From positions 18,002-82,001 of the forward strand of contig NZ_CADIJY010000021.1 in assembly GCF_902859735.1 (NCBI RefSeq): a stretch of 64,000 bases of DNA, given 5' to 3'. Positions 28,864 through 37,479 of the stretch are shown piece by piece. Made by a program: the position numbers and the translations under genes. The DNA comes from Achromobacter aegrifaciens (GTDB taxonomy: Bacteria > Pseudomonadota > Gammaproteobacteria > Burkholderiales > Burkholderiaceae_B). The notes under the pieces are model-generated. The model did no database searches. It was not told the DNA's origin and saw only the letters and a program-made list of their open reading frames with translations. Within the stretch, counting starts at the first letter, position 1; each line of letters starts with the position of its first letter.

Positions 28864-29976
28864 TTAGAAACGGTGACGCACACCCACGGCGACTGCCGTG
28901 TCGGTCGCATCGCGCTGGAACGCGTAGTTGTCGCCGTAGGAGGCGTACGCGTACAGGTTGGTGCGCTTGGTGAAGTCGTAGGTGTAGCCCAAGCTGTAGA
29001 CGTTGAACGTTGCGTCGTCGCCCGTCAGCTTGTCGTTGCTGGCGGTCGCGCGCTGCCACGAACCGAAGACCGCGTGGCGGCCCAGCGGCACGGTCGCGCC
29101 GATCATGTACGAATTGGCGCGGAAGCCGTCGGCCAGCTTGAACGTGCCCAGGTTCTGCATGCCAGCGGGCGTGGTGCCCATGTTCTGGCCGACGAACCAG
29201 CCGTCGCGGGTCTGGCCGAATGCCGCCGCAACCTTCACGACTTCGAAGTCGTACGAACCGCCCAGGATGTATTCCTGGATGCGGGCTTCGGACTTGCCGC
29301 CGGTCTGGCCGTTGGACGGATTGAAGCGGTCATACGCAGCAGCCAGGTTCAACGGGCCGTTGACGTATTGCACGCCCGCGGTCAGCACGCGGTTGTTGTT
29401 GCCAGTCTGGAAGCCGGTCTGCGAGGTGTCGCTGACGGCGTCATCGGCGCTGAAGGAGTAACCCACGCCCACCTTGAAGCCGCCCATGCTGGGGGTCTGG
29501 TACAGGACCATGTTGTCCAGGCGCATCGTGTTGGCGCTACCGAACGTGGTACCCATGTTGGCGGTGTTGTAGCTGATCGAGAACGGGTCGATCGAACCGA
29601 AGTACTTGGAAGCCAGGTTGGTCTGGCGGCCGAATTCCAGGCGGCCCCAGGTATCGCTGTCCAGGCCCACGGTGGCCTGGCGGCCCCACAGGCGACCGTT
29701 CTGCAGCGACTTGCCGTTCATGGGGCCGAAGCCGCCTTCCAGCGTGAACACCGCGCGCAGGCCGTCGCCCAGATCTTCGGTACCGCGCAGGCCAAAACGC
29801 GAGCCGCTGCTCACGCCCTGCACGCCGCCGAAACGGCTTTGCGAATTGCCGTCGAACTTGACCTTCTCGTAGCCGATACCGGCGTCGATCAAGCCGTACA
29901 GCGTCACGGAGTCTGCGGCTTGCGCAACGCCGGCAAAACCAGCCAGCAGCGCGACAGCCAATAGCGTCTTCTTCAT
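28864..29976 (-). CDS. Outer-membrane porin (Burkholderiales Gram-negative porin family)
   Basis: The 370-residue protein has a signal peptide (MKKTLLAVALLAGFAGVAQA) and the 16-stranded trimeric porin pattern of betaproteobacteria: DSVTLYGLIDAGIGYEKV, SRFGLRGTEDLGDGLRAVF, GRLWGRQATVGLDSDTWG, LEFGRQTNLASKYFG, and a C-terminal aromatic strand ending VAVGVRHRF with terminal Phe for BAM recognition. The ATG at 29976 is set by the signal peptide; the frame extends further but without sense. It is a general diffusion channel similar to Bordetella and Comamonas porins. Confidence 0.95.
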   Translation of the reverse strand: MKKTLLAVALLAGFAGVAQAADSVTLYGLIDAGIGYEKVKFDGNSQSRFGGVQGVSSGSRFGLRGTEDLGDGLRAVFTLEGGFGPMNGKSLQNGRLWGRQATVGLDSDTWGRLEFGRQTNLASKYFGSIDPFSISYNTANMGTTFGSANTMRLDNMVLYQTPSMGGFKVGVGYSFSADDAVSDTSQTGFQTGNNNRVLTAGVQYVNGPLNLAAAYDRFNPSNGQTGGKSEARIQEYILGGSYDFEVVKVAAAFGQTRDGWFVGQNMGTTPAGMQNLGTFKLADGFRANSYMIGATVPLGRHAVFGSWQRATASNDKLTGDDATFNVYSLGYTYDFTKRTNLYAYASYGDNYAFQRDATDTAVAVGVRHRF

Positions 29977-30357
29977 ATAAGTCCCCAAAATGGCGAGATG
30001 AAAGGCAAACCGCAAACCCACCGCGCACAGAGCTGGGAGTCTGCGTGCCGCTGCGAACAAGTTAGCGGCGCATGCACTGAAGCCAGTGTCCAGCCTGCGC
30101 CAATTCGAAGTAACCCGGATTTCGAAGAACTACTTTCCATGGTTGGGATAATCACGGCCCTCTTACTAGCTACCCTCTTTGGAAACCTGCGTTAACGTGT
30201 TGATATCAAATGCGAATTAAGGCTCGCAAAAAATCAAACAAGCCTCAGACATTCTCCTGCCGCGCCTGACCGGCCAACAAGACTTGTTGGCTGATTCGCA
30301 CAATTCTGATGCGCAAACGCGACACTATTTGGCAAGCGCGGCCGTGCGCACCGCGCA
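29977..30357. other. Noncoding gap upstream of the porin
   Basis: The gap of more than 400 bp between the porin start and the DUF4148 stop holds no convincing gene. It is less GC-rich than its surroundings, as expected for a strong porin promoter with a long upstream region (minus-strand stretches such as TTAATTCGCATTTGATATCA). It contains a perfect 19-bp palindrome (30273-30291) and ends at the DUF4148 terminator. Confidence 0.6.
30273..30291. promoter_or_regulatory. Perfect 19-bp palindrome upstream of the porin
   Basis: GCCAACAAG-A-CTTGTTGGC is a perfect 9-1-9 inverted repeat about 300 bp upstream of the porin start and about 70 bp beyond the DUF4148 terminator. It has no U-tract, so an operator is more likely than a terminator. 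The binding protein is unknown. Confidence 0.5.
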
Positions 30358-30392
30358 GAAAAAAGCCCCTCGGCGTCCGTAGGGGCTTTTTC
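30358..30392 (-). terminator. Intrinsic terminator of the DUF4148 gene
   Basis: GAAAAAAGCCCCT and AGGGGCTTTTTCC form a stem with the 10-base loop CGGCGTCCGT. On the minus strand the stem is followed by a U-rich tail, 18 bp past the DUF4148 stop. Confidence 0.88.
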
Positions 30393-30409
30393 CTTGGTAG
30401 CGGGGCGAC

Positions 30410-30793
30410 TTAACGGCCTTGGGGCGGATAGTCCAGTTCACCGAAGCTGTACTCGCCGCGCGCCTTGGCTTCAGCCAGTTCCTGGCGCACTTGTTCGCGG
30501 CTCTTGCCCGCGGTTTGCGACACGGCGGCCTTGGGCGGGTAGTCCAGTTCAGCAGAAGTCACCTGGCCAGCGGCCTTGGCGCTTTGCAGTTCCTGCTGGA
30601 CTTGTTCACGCGACAGGCTGGTGCGCTCGACGGTGGCGGGCGGGTAGTCCAGTTCACCAAACGTGACCTGGCCGGCGGCCTTGGCGGCTTGCAGTTCCTG
30701 CTGGACCTGTTCACGCGTCTTGCCATCGGCGTGAGCGGCGGACATACCCACCAACGTTGCGGTAACCATGAGTGCGGTAGCTAGGGCTTTCAT
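30410..30793 (-). CDS. DUF4148 exported protein with three 27-residue repeats
   Basis: The 127-residue protein has a signal peptide (MKALATALMVTATLVGMSAA, cleavage near AHA) and then three copies of one 27-residue unit, at residues 26-52, 61-87 and 98-124. The unit reads about SREQVQQELQAAKAAGQV followed by an ELDYPP ending. DUF4148 is a periplasmic family common in Burkholderiales; most members have one or two units. Each unit would form a helix and a short extended tail. Function is unknown. It is divergent from a LysR gene whose upstream region carries repeated motifs, so the two may be linked. Confidence 0.9.
   Translation of the reverse strand: MKALATALMVTATLVGMSAAHADGKTREQVQQELQAAKAAGQVTFGELDYPPATVERTSLSREQVQQELQSAKAAGQVTSAELDYPPKAAVSQTAGKSREQVRQELAEAKARGEYSFGELDYPPQGR
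30422..30718 (-). repeat. Three 81-bp coding repeats inside the DUF4148 gene
   Basis: The repeat units occupy 30638-30718, 30533-30613 and 30422-30502, each 81 bp, separated by 24 and 30 bp spacers. Units 1 and 2 are closest in sequence (GCAGTTCCTGCTGGACCTGT against GCAGTTCCTGCTGGACTTGT); unit 3 has diverged. Confidence 0.85.
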
Positions 30794-31176
30794 TGAGATG
30801 ACTCCATCCTAAACCTTGCACATCGTCTTCTGCCAGGCTGGCAGGTGCGATATGACAATTTGATTGCTGGGACGAAGTATCTGGCGATTGCAGCCTAGTA
30901 AAAACCCTTATTTTGGGGAACATATTTGCACAGATGGGACAATTACGGGATGTTATCGCCAGAATCTGCGCATTTTCTGCACAGTTCCCCATACCATCCA
31001 GCGACGGCAAGACTTGCCAGCATTCAGCGGGAAGCAAGCTAGGTAAGAGAACATATGCAGCTGATCGGGTGGATGCGCCGTTCAGCGTGGGGAAATAGAC
31101 ATTTCTACTGGCGGGACAATTATTCCATTTATCATATGAATCCACCCAGAAATGGAATTAAATCGTGAGAGCCCCC
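30794..31176. promoter_or_regulatory. AT-richer divergent control region between DUF4148 and the LysR gene, with direct repeats
   Basis: The 383-bp gap is distinctly less GC-rich than its neighbours and has no convincing gene. GGGACAATTA occurs at 30936-30945 and again at 31113-31122, in each case about 20 bp after GGGGAA (30915, 31090), so a unit of roughly 32 bp is repeated. GAACATAT occurs at 30918 and 31049. These are plausible regulator sites for one or both divergent genes. Confidence 0.5.
31122..31158. promoter_or_regulatory. 9-bp inverted repeat just upstream of the LysR gene
   Basis: ATTCCATTT (31122-31130) and AAATGGAAT (31150-31158) are exact reverse complements 19 bp apart, ending 18 bp before the LysR ATG. 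The size and place suit an autoregulatory LysR-type site. Confidence 0.55.
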
Positions 31177-32067
31177 ATGGATATCCAGCTTAACGACATC
31201 GCTCTGTTTGTCGAAGTCGCCAAGCGCAAGAACTTCAGCCACGCGGCCGAAGCCTTGAATATTCCCACGTCCACGCTCTCGCGCCGCGTCAGCGAACTGG
31301 AGCGCAGCATCGGCATGCGGCTGCTCAACCGCAGCACGCGCAAGATCGACCTGACCGAGGCCGGCGCCATCTACTTCGAACGCTGCCGTCATATCGTGGA
31401 AGAAGCGCGCATTGCGCACGATCAGTTGCTGGACATGGCGGTGCAACCCAAGGGACGCCTGCGCATCTCGCTGCCCACCAGCCTGGCGCAGCTGTTCCTG
31501 CCCGCCGTCATCAGCGAATTCCGCGAGCAGCATCCGGATATCGAATGCGACTTCGATCTGAGCATGCGCCCGATCGACCCCATCAGCAATCCGTTCGACC
31601 TGATCCTGCGCTTTGGCCAGCAGCCGGACTCCAGCCTGATCTCGCGCAAGATCGTGCTGATGGCCCATCAGCTATATGCCTCTCCCGAGTACCTGGCCCG
31701 CCACGGCGAGCCTCGGGTGCCCGCGGATCTCAGCCATCACGAATGTCTGCGCCCCACCATGCGCGAGGAGTCATCCTTCTGGATGCTGCATTCGGGCGAC
31801 AAGGTGGAACGCGTACAAGTGTCGGGACGCCTGTCGGCCAACAACGTCGGCATGCTCGGACGGCTGGCCGGACAAGGCCTGGGCATCACGCCGCTGCTGG
31901 TCTTTGACGCGATGGAACGCGCAATCAAGCAAGCGGGCCTGGTGCGGGTGCTGCCGGAGTGGAGCCTGACGCCCCTGCCGCTCTTCGCGCTGCTGCCTTC
32001 GCGCATGCTGCCGGCGAAGACCAAGGCTTTCCTGGATTTCATACAACCCAGGTTGTCGGACGCTTGA
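31177..32067 (+). CDS. LysR-family transcriptional regulator
   Basis: The 296-residue LysR-type regulator has an N-terminal winged helix-turn-helix (IALFVEVAKRKNFSHAAEAL, then PTSTLSRRVSELERSIGMRL, then NRSTRKIDLTEAG) and a periplasmic-binding-like effector domain. The order of features and phrases such as NNVGMLGRLAGQGLGITPL are typical of the CrgA/DsdC-like group common in Burkholderiales. The ATG at 31177 is preferred over the GTG at 31165. It is divergent from the DUF4148 gene and preceded by an inverted repeat. Its target is not known. Confidence 0.93.
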   Translation: MDIQLNDIALFVEVAKRKNFSHAAEALNIPTSTLSRRVSELERSIGMRLLNRSTRKIDLTEAGAIYFERCRHIVEEARIAHDQLLDMAVQPKGRLRISLPTSLAQLFLPAVISEFREQHPDIECDFDLSMRPIDPISNPFDLILRFGQQPDSSLISRKIVLMAHQLYASPEYLARHGEPRVPADLSHHECLRPTMREESSFWMLHSGDKVERVQVSGRLSANNVGMLGRLAGQGLGITPLLVFDAMERAIKQAGLVRVLPEWSLTPLPLFALLPSRMLPAKTKAFLDFIQPRLSDA

Positions 32068-32085
32068 GCGGCGGTTGTTGATGAG

Positions 32086-32640
32086 TTACGCGGGCGTGTC
32101 GGCGCTGTACTGACAGACGGTGTAGAGCGGCGTGCCGGTGGCGGCGACCTTGGCGGAACCGCCCAGGTCGGGCAGATCGATGATGGCGGCCGCCTCGACC
32201 ACGTTGGCGCCCAGGCGCTGCAGCAGCTTGATGGCGGCCAGCATGGTGCCGCCGGTGGCGATCAGGTCGTCCACCAGCAGGACGCGCTGGCCGGTGCGCA
32301 CGGAGTCCGTGTGCATTTCAACCGACGCGTTGCCGTACTCGAGCGAGTACTCCTCGGCCACGGTGCGGAACGGCAGCTTGCCCTTCTTGCGCACCGGCAC
32401 AAAGCCCAGATTGAGTTCGTAAGCCAGCACGCTGCCCACGATGAAGCCGCGCGCATCCACGCCAGCCACCAGGTCCAGGCGCTGGCGCATATAGCGATAG
32501 ACGAAGAGATCGATAAGCACCCGGAACGCGCGCGGATCCTGCAGCACGGGCGTGATGTCGCGAAAAATGACACCGGGTTGGGGCCAGTCTGGAACGCTGC
32601 GGATGGTGCGCCGGATGTACTCGGCGTTGTCGGTCTGCAT
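32086..32640 (-). CDS. apt: Adenine phosphoribosyltransferase
   Basis: The 184-residue salvage enzyme makes AMP from adenine and PRPP. The PRPP-binding loop [13 protein letters not shown] and the N-terminal [20 protein letters not shown] are typical, and [15 protein letters not shown] precedes the flexible loop RKKGKLP. The ATG at 32640 (MQTDNAEYI) is chosen over a longer frame. It lies 54 bp downstream of cydC on the same strand, and might be read through from the cyd operon. Confidence 0.96.
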   Translation of the reverse strand: MQTDNAEYIRRTIRSVPDWPQPGVIFRDITPVLQDPRAFRVLIDLFVYRYMRQRLDLVAGVDARGFIVGSVLAYELNLGFVPVRKKGKLPFRTVAEEYSLEYGNASVEMHTDSVRTGQRVLLVDDLIATGGTMLAAIKLLQRLGANVVEAAAIIDLPDLGGSAKVAATGTPLYTVCQYSADTPA

Positions 32641-32694
32641 GGAAGACGGCCCTGAAGAATTGAAGCAAGGCGAACTATAACCTCGCAACAGCGC

Positions 32695-34398
32695 TTAAGC
32701 CAGGGTTGCCGTCCGCGATGACAATTCACATTGCTGTAGCCGGCCGCCCTGCAGTGCGTAGCGGCGATCGACCGCCCCTGCGGGCAACGCAGCGTGGGTG
32801 GCCAGCACCACGGCGCGTCCCCGCAAGGCGCCCGCCAGATCGCTGAAGAATGCCGCTTCGGCCTCGACGTCCAGACCGGCAGTGGGTTCGTCCAGCACGA
32901 TGACCGCAGCTGGCGACAACAGCGCACGCGCCAGGCACAAGCGGCGCGCCTGTCCCGCCGACAGCTGCGACCCAGTCTCCCCCGCCCAGGTGTCCAGGCC
33001 ATCGGGCAGGCCACGCACGAAGTCGCCCAGCCGCGCAGCGTCCAGCGCGCGCCACAAGGCGGCGTCGTCCGCCTCGGGATCGCCGATGAGCAGATTGGTG
33101 CGCAGGGTTCCCAGGAACACGGGAGCGTCCTGCGACAGCAGCGCGATGCGCCGGTGCCAATCCGCCTGCGTACAGGCGCGCGCGTCGCAGCCGCCGAAAC
33201 GCACCTGTCCCGCCTGCGGGTCTTCCAGACGAAGGAGCAGGTGCAACAGTGTCGACTTGCCCGCGCCGCTGGGTCCCACGATGGCGATCCGTTCGCCAGG
33301 CGCCACGCGCAGGCTTACGCCGGCCAGCACGGGCGGACTCGCGGCCGCTCCCCGGGCGGGATAGGCAAAGCGCACGCCGTCCAGCTCCAGCGCGCCGCTC
33401 TCGGGCAAGGCCCGGGGCGTCGTCGGATCCTGCATGTCCGGCTCGCTTTGCGTGACTTCACGGATGCGTCCGGCCGCCGAGATGGCCGAGCCCATGCGCG
33501 ATGCGCCTCGCATGATCGGGCCGGCCACTTCGAAAATGCCGATGACCGCCAGCAACAATCCGGCCAGCGTGGGACCTTCCATGCGCCCCATCTCCAGCGT
33601 GTCCAGGCCGAACCAGAGCAAGGCCAGCACCGATGCGCCGGCGGCGGCCTGCAGGAAAAACTGTCCCCGCGCAGCCACCCGCGCCTGGCTGCGGCGGGCG
33701 AGCGCACTGGCGTCGCACAGACGTTCGAAATGCGCGGCCGTCTGCGCCTGCGCGTGCAAGGCCACCATGTCGGCATGCCCATCCACCGCGTCCAGCGTCG
33801 CGGCGCGCAGTCCCGCCGCGCTCTCCTGGGCCGCCGCGCCAGGTTTGCGCGCGGCGCGCAGCAGCCACAAGGGCACCAGCACGCATGCGACCAGCAAGGC
33901 CAGGGCCAGCGCCAGTGCGGCGGCGGGCACCCACGATCCCAACACCGCGGTCAACACCGCTCCCGCCAGGATGGCGGTGATCAAGGGCGCCAGCACAAAC
34001 AGGAAGACCGTATCGAGCGCGTCGACGTCGCCCGTCATGCGCGCCACCAGATCGCCGTCGCGATAGCGCGCCAATTGCCGCGGCGTAAGCCGGATCAAGG
34101 CCGAGAACACTTTGGCGCGCAGGTCCGCCAGCAGGCGCAGCGTGGCGGAATGGCCCACTACGCGGTCGGCGTAACGCGCCACGATGCGCAGGAACGACAA
34201 ACCCCGCACCAGCGCCGAAGGCGCAAACAGATTGAACGCGCCGCCCGCCCCCGCCAGCGCCGCGCCGGTCAGGAACCAGCCCGACACGCCCAGCAGGCCC
34301 ACGCCGGCCGCCACGGTGGCCAGCGCGCAGAACAATGCGAGTAAAAGCCCGCTTTTACGGCGCACATAGAGCGGCAGGAGCAACAACAGATTCTTCAT
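32695..34398 (-). CDS. cydC: Thiol reductant ABC exporter subunit CydC
   Basis: The 567-residue half-transporter has an N-terminal six-helix membrane domain and a C-terminal ATPase with Walker A VGPSGAGKSTLLHLLL, signature LSAGQARRLCLARAL and Walker B VIVLDEPTAGLD. With CydD it forms the heterodimeric CydDC transporter needed for assembly of cytochrome bd, exporting cysteine/glutathione or handling haem. The ATG at 34398 overlaps the cydD stop as ATGA; a longer frame is an artefact of overlap. It is the last gene of the cyd set. Confidence 0.95.
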   Translation of the reverse strand: MKNLLLLLPLYVRRKSGLLLALFCALATVAAGVGLLGVSGWFLTGAALAGAGGAFNLFAPSALVRGLSFLRIVARYADRVVGHSATLRLLADLRAKVFSALIRLTPRQLARYRDGDLVARMTGDVDALDTVFLFVLAPLITAILAGAVLTAVLGSWVPAAALALALALLVACVLVPLWLLRAARKPGAAAQESAAGLRAATLDAVDGHADMVALHAQAQTAAHFERLCDASALARRSQARVAARGQFFLQAAAGASVLALLWFGLDTLEMGRMEGPTLAGLLLAVIGIFEVAGPIMRGASRMGSAISAAGRIREVTQSEPDMQDPTTPRALPESGALELDGVRFAYPARGAAASPPVLAGVSLRVAPGERIAIVGPSGAGKSTLLHLLLRLEDPQAGQVRFGGCDARACTQADWHRRIALLSQDAPVFLGTLRTNLLIGDPEADDAALWRALDAARLGDFVRGLPDGLDTWAGETGSQLSAGQARRLCLARALLSPAAVIVLDEPTAGLDVEAEAAFFSDLAGALRGRAVVLATHAALPAGAVDRRYALQGGRLQQCELSSRTATLA

Positions 34399-36173
34399 GC
34401 GTCTTCCACTTTTCCGCCAACCACCTGCAACGTCCTGCCCAGCCGGGCCGCCACCGCGGGCGCGTGCGTTGCCAGCAACAAGGTGCGGCCGGCGGAGAAT
34501 TCCAGGATCGCGTCCAGCACGCGCGCCTGCGTGCCTTCGTCCAGATGCGCCGTGGGTTCGTCCAGCAGGATCAAGCCCGGATCGCGCAGGAATAGACGCG
34601 CCAGCGCGACGCGCTGCGCCTGGCCGCCGGACAGGCCGTGCCCGCGGCCGCCCAGTTGCGTCGCCAGCCCTTGCGGCAGGGCCTCGGCGAACTCCAGCAC
34701 GCAGGCGCGGCGCGCGGCCGTCTGCACTTCGGCATCGGAAGCCTCCGGACGCCCCAGGCGAATGTTGTCGGCGATGGATCCCGTCAGCAGCTGCGGCTTC
34801 TGCCCAATCAGCGCCACGCGCTGGCGCAGTGCCGCCTCGCCCCAATCCGGCAAGGGCACGCCGTCGATGCGGATATCGCCTTGAAACGGCCGCAGGCGCG
34901 CAATCGCCTCGATCAGGGAGGATTTGCCGATGCCGCTGGGCCCCATCAGCGCGGCATGCTCGCCGGGCGCCAAGGTCAGGCCAGCGTCCGCCAGTACCGC
35001 CTGGCTGCGGCCTGGCGCGTCAAGGTTCAAACCCGCGATGGCCAGGGCGGCGCCGGCGCCGCGGCTTGCGGAAACGCGTCCCGGGCCTGCGGCGGCCTTG
35101 CGTGCGCCAGGCGCTCCATCGGTTGCAGCATCGCCAGCCTGCGGCAAGCCATCGAACAGCAGGGAGATCTGCGAAACTGCCGCAAGCGCGGCCGCGCGAT
35201 CGTGATAGTGCGCCGCGAACTGGCGCAACGGTGCATAGACCTCCGGCGCCATCAGCAGACAGAAGAGCCCTGCCTGCAGAGTGAGCGGCGACCAGCGCAG
35301 ATCCAGGAATCCCAGATAGGTCAATCCGATGTAGACCGCCACCCCGGCCACGCCCAGCGCCGCGAAGAACTCCAGCACCGCCGATGAAAGAAACGCGATG
35401 CGCAGCACCGACATCGTGCGTTGGCGCAGCGCGTCGCTGGCCGCCACGACGGACTCGGCTTCAGCCTCGGCGCGGCCATAGAGCTTCAGGGTGGACAGAC
35501 CGCGCAGCCGATCGGCAAAGAAGCCCGACAAGCGCGCAAAGGCGCGCAGGTGCCGGCGGCTTGCGCCCTGGGCGCCCCAGCCCACCAGGGCCATGAACAA
35601 GGGAATCAACGGCGCCGTGATCAGCAGGACCAGTCCGGCAATCACGTCCATCGGCAGCAGCACCACCGAAAAAGCGACCGGCAGCATGGCGGCCGCGGCC
35701 ATGGCGGGCAGGTACTTGGCAAAGAACCCGTCCAGGGCCTCGACCTGGTCCACCACTGCGCTCGCCAGTTCTCCCGACGCCTGCCCCCGGCTCCAGTACG
35801 GCCCCTTCTGCACCAAACGCCGGAAAAGCGACAGCCTCACGTGGCGCTTGATGCGCTCGGCCGCATCCGCGCCCGCGCGCTCGCCCGCCCAGGTGATGCA
35901 GGCGCGCACCAGCATGAGCCCTGCGATAGCCAGGATGTCGCCCAGCAGCTCCTGCCGGGGCGCCTGCCTGACGATGGCCGCGTCGAGCACGCTGGCCAGC
36001 AACCAGGCCTGCACCACCAGCAAGGCGCCGCTGACCAGAGGCGCGGCGCCCGCCAGCATCAGCGGCAGCCTGGCCGTCTTGGCGAGCGCCATCAACCACC
36101 GCGACTGTTCGCGCGGCGGTTTGTTCAGGGTGGCCGAGGGATCGTGCTCGAGGCTGCTGGCGCCGCCGCTCAC
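34395..36173 (-). CDS. cydD: Thiol reductant ABC exporter subunit CydD
   Basis: The 592-residue partner of CydC has a membrane domain followed by an ATPase with Walker A GPSGIGKSSLIEAIARL, signature LSGGQAQRVALARLFL and Walker B LILLDEPTAHLDEG. The start is a GTG at 36173, overlapping the cydX stop as GTGA, so translation is coupled to the oxidase genes upstream. About 30 residues at the N-terminus before MALAKTARLPLML are not conserved-looking and could be dispensable. Confidence 0.95.
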   Translation of the reverse strand: MSGGASSLEHDPSATLNKPPREQSRWLMALAKTARLPLMLAGAAPLVSGALLVVQAWLLASVLDAAIVRQAPRQELLGDILAIAGLMLVRACITWAGERAGADAAERIKRHVRLSLFRRLVQKGPYWSRGQASGELASAVVDQVEALDGFFAKYLPAMAAAAMLPVAFSVVLLPMDVIAGLVLLITAPLIPLFMALVGWGAQGASRRHLRAFARLSGFFADRLRGLSTLKLYGRAEAEAESVVAASDALRQRTMSVLRIAFLSSAVLEFFAALGVAGVAVYIGLTYLGFLDLRWSPLTLQAGLFCLLMAPEVYAPLRQFAAHYHDRAAALAAVSQISLLFDGLPQAGDAATDGAPGARKAAAGPGRVSASRGAGAALAIAGLNLDAPGRSQAVLADAGLTLAPGEHAALMGPSGIGKSSLIEAIARLRPFQGDIRIDGVPLPDWGEAALRQRVALIGQKPQLLTGSIADNIRLGRPEASDAEVQTAARRACVLEFAEALPQGLATQLGGRGHGLSGGQAQRVALARLFLRDPGLILLDEPTAHLDEGTQARVLDAILEFSAGRTLLLATHAPAVAARLGRTLQVVGGKVEDA

Positions 36174-36295
36174 TCGTCTTCGCGGCTGGCGCGCGGATCA
36201 TGGGTATGACCCTCGCGCAGCTCGAACCACATTGCATTGAGGATGGCGAAGGCGCACGCCAGGCCCAGACCGAGTATCCACGAGAAATACCACAT
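36170..36295 (-). CDS. cydX: Cytochrome bd oxidase small subunit CydX (YbgT-like)
   Basis: This 41-residue protein is a single-helix accessory subunit of cytochrome bd oxidase. It begins MWYFSWILGLGLACAFAILN and continues AMWFELREG, then a polar tail HTHDPRASREDE. The start MWYFSWILG and the sequence NAMWFE match the CydX/CbdX family, whose members stabilise haems in CydAB. It sits 16 bp after cydB and overlaps cydD by 4 bp, exactly where cydX usually lies. A GGAGGC-like Shine-Dalgarno precedes the ATG at 36295. Confidence 0.93.
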   Translation of the reverse strand: MWYFSWILGLGLACAFAILNAMWFELREGHTHDPRASREDE

Positions 36296-36311
36296 GGTGG
36301 AGGCTCCTTTA

Positions 36312-37466
36312 TCAGTATGAGTTGGGCGTGTCGCCGACCGACTCATGGGTGACCTTGCCGCGCATGACGCGGTAGACCCAGGCGGTGTAGACGGTCACGA
36401 TGGGCAGGAAGATGGCGACCGCGATCACCATGATCCATAGCGTCAAGTGGCTGGAGGATCCGTCCCAAATGGTCAGGCCGGCCTGCGGCTTGGTCGACGA
36501 GGGCATGATGAACGGGAAGAGCGAAAAGCCCACCGTCAGGATCACGCCAGCGATCGACACCGACGACGCCAGGAACGCCAGCACGTTGGCGCGCACGCTA
36601 AGCAGCAGCGCCACCAGGACGGCGCCGCCCACGCCCAGCGCGGGCGCGATCCACATCAGCGGCCATTTCGCGTAGTTGGCCATCCAGGCGCCGTTTTGCA
36701 CCGTCACGGCCTTGAGCATCGGGTCCGACGGACCGGCCATGTCCACCGCGCTGGTGATCACGTGGCCAGGCAAGCCGCTTGCCACCCAGAAGCCGCCCGC
36801 TGCGAACAGCGCCGCGGTCAGCAAGGCGCACAGCCTGCCCCAGTTGCGGGCGCGCGACGAGATCGGGTCTTCCGTGCGCCAGGCCAGCAACACGGCGCCG
36901 TGCATGGCCAGCATCACCACGCTGAGCACGCCGGCCAACAACGCGAACGGCATGAACAACTGGTAGAAGTGGCCTTCATAGATCGGACGCAAGGTCACCG
37001 GATCGAACGTGAACGGCACGCCCAGGATGATGTTGCCCATGGCCACGCCGAACACCAGCGAGGCCACCACGCCCGAGAAACAGAGCACGCCGTCCCAGCG
37101 GTTGCGCCAGCTGGTGCCTTCCATCTTGCTGCGGTACTTGAAGCCGACCGGCCGCAGGATCAGCGCGATCAGCACCAGCATCATCGCCAGATAGAACCCG
37201 GAGAACGACGCGGCGTACAGCAAGGGCCATGCCGCGAAAATGGCGCCGCCCGCGGTGATGAGCCAGACCTGGTTGCCTTCCCAGACCGGTCCCACCACGT
37301 TGATCACCACCCGGCGCTCGGCGTCGGTCTTGGCTACCACCGGCAGCAGCGCGGCCACGCCCAGGTCAAAGCCGTCCATGACGGCGAAGCCGATGAGCAA
37401 CGCGCCCAGCAGCACCCACCAGACCACGCGCAGCGTGCCGTAGTCGAAAGGAATAAGAGTATCCAT
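36312..37466 (-). CDS. cydB: Cytochrome bd ubiquinol oxidase subunit II
   Basis: The 384-residue membrane subunit of cytochrome bd lacks haem but pairs with CydA. It has about nine helices; conserved parts are VMDGFDLGVAALLP, VWEGNQVWLITAGGAIFAAW with the proton-path residues, and a late FSLFPFIMPSS. The ATG at 37466 (MDTLIPFDYG) is chosen over a longer frame. It follows cydA by 13 bp. Confidence 0.97.
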   Translation of the reverse strand: MDTLIPFDYGTLRVVWWVLLGALLIGFAVMDGFDLGVAALLPVVAKTDAERRVVINVVGPVWEGNQVWLITAGGAIFAAWPLLYAASFSGFYLAMMLVLIALILRPVGFKYRSKMEGTSWRNRWDGVLCFSGVVASLVFGVAMGNIILGVPFTFDPVTLRPIYEGHFYQLFMPFALLAGVLSVVMLAMHGAVLLAWRTEDPISSRARNWGRLCALLTAALFAAGGFWVASGLPGHVITSAVDMAGPSDPMLKAVTVQNGAWMANYAKWPLMWIAPALGVGGAVLVALLLSVRANVLAFLASSVSIAGVILTVGFSLFPFIMPSSTKPQAGLTIWDGSSSHLTLWIMVIAVAIFLPIVTVYTAWVYRVMRGKVTHESVGDTPNSY

Positions 37467-37479
37467 CGCTGTCTCTCCT

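Noticed and set aside
30711-31145. 144-codon minus-strand frame over the DUF4148 upstream region
   Set aside because: It runs out of register into the DUF4148 gene and covers the regulatory region; no domain or signal is seen.
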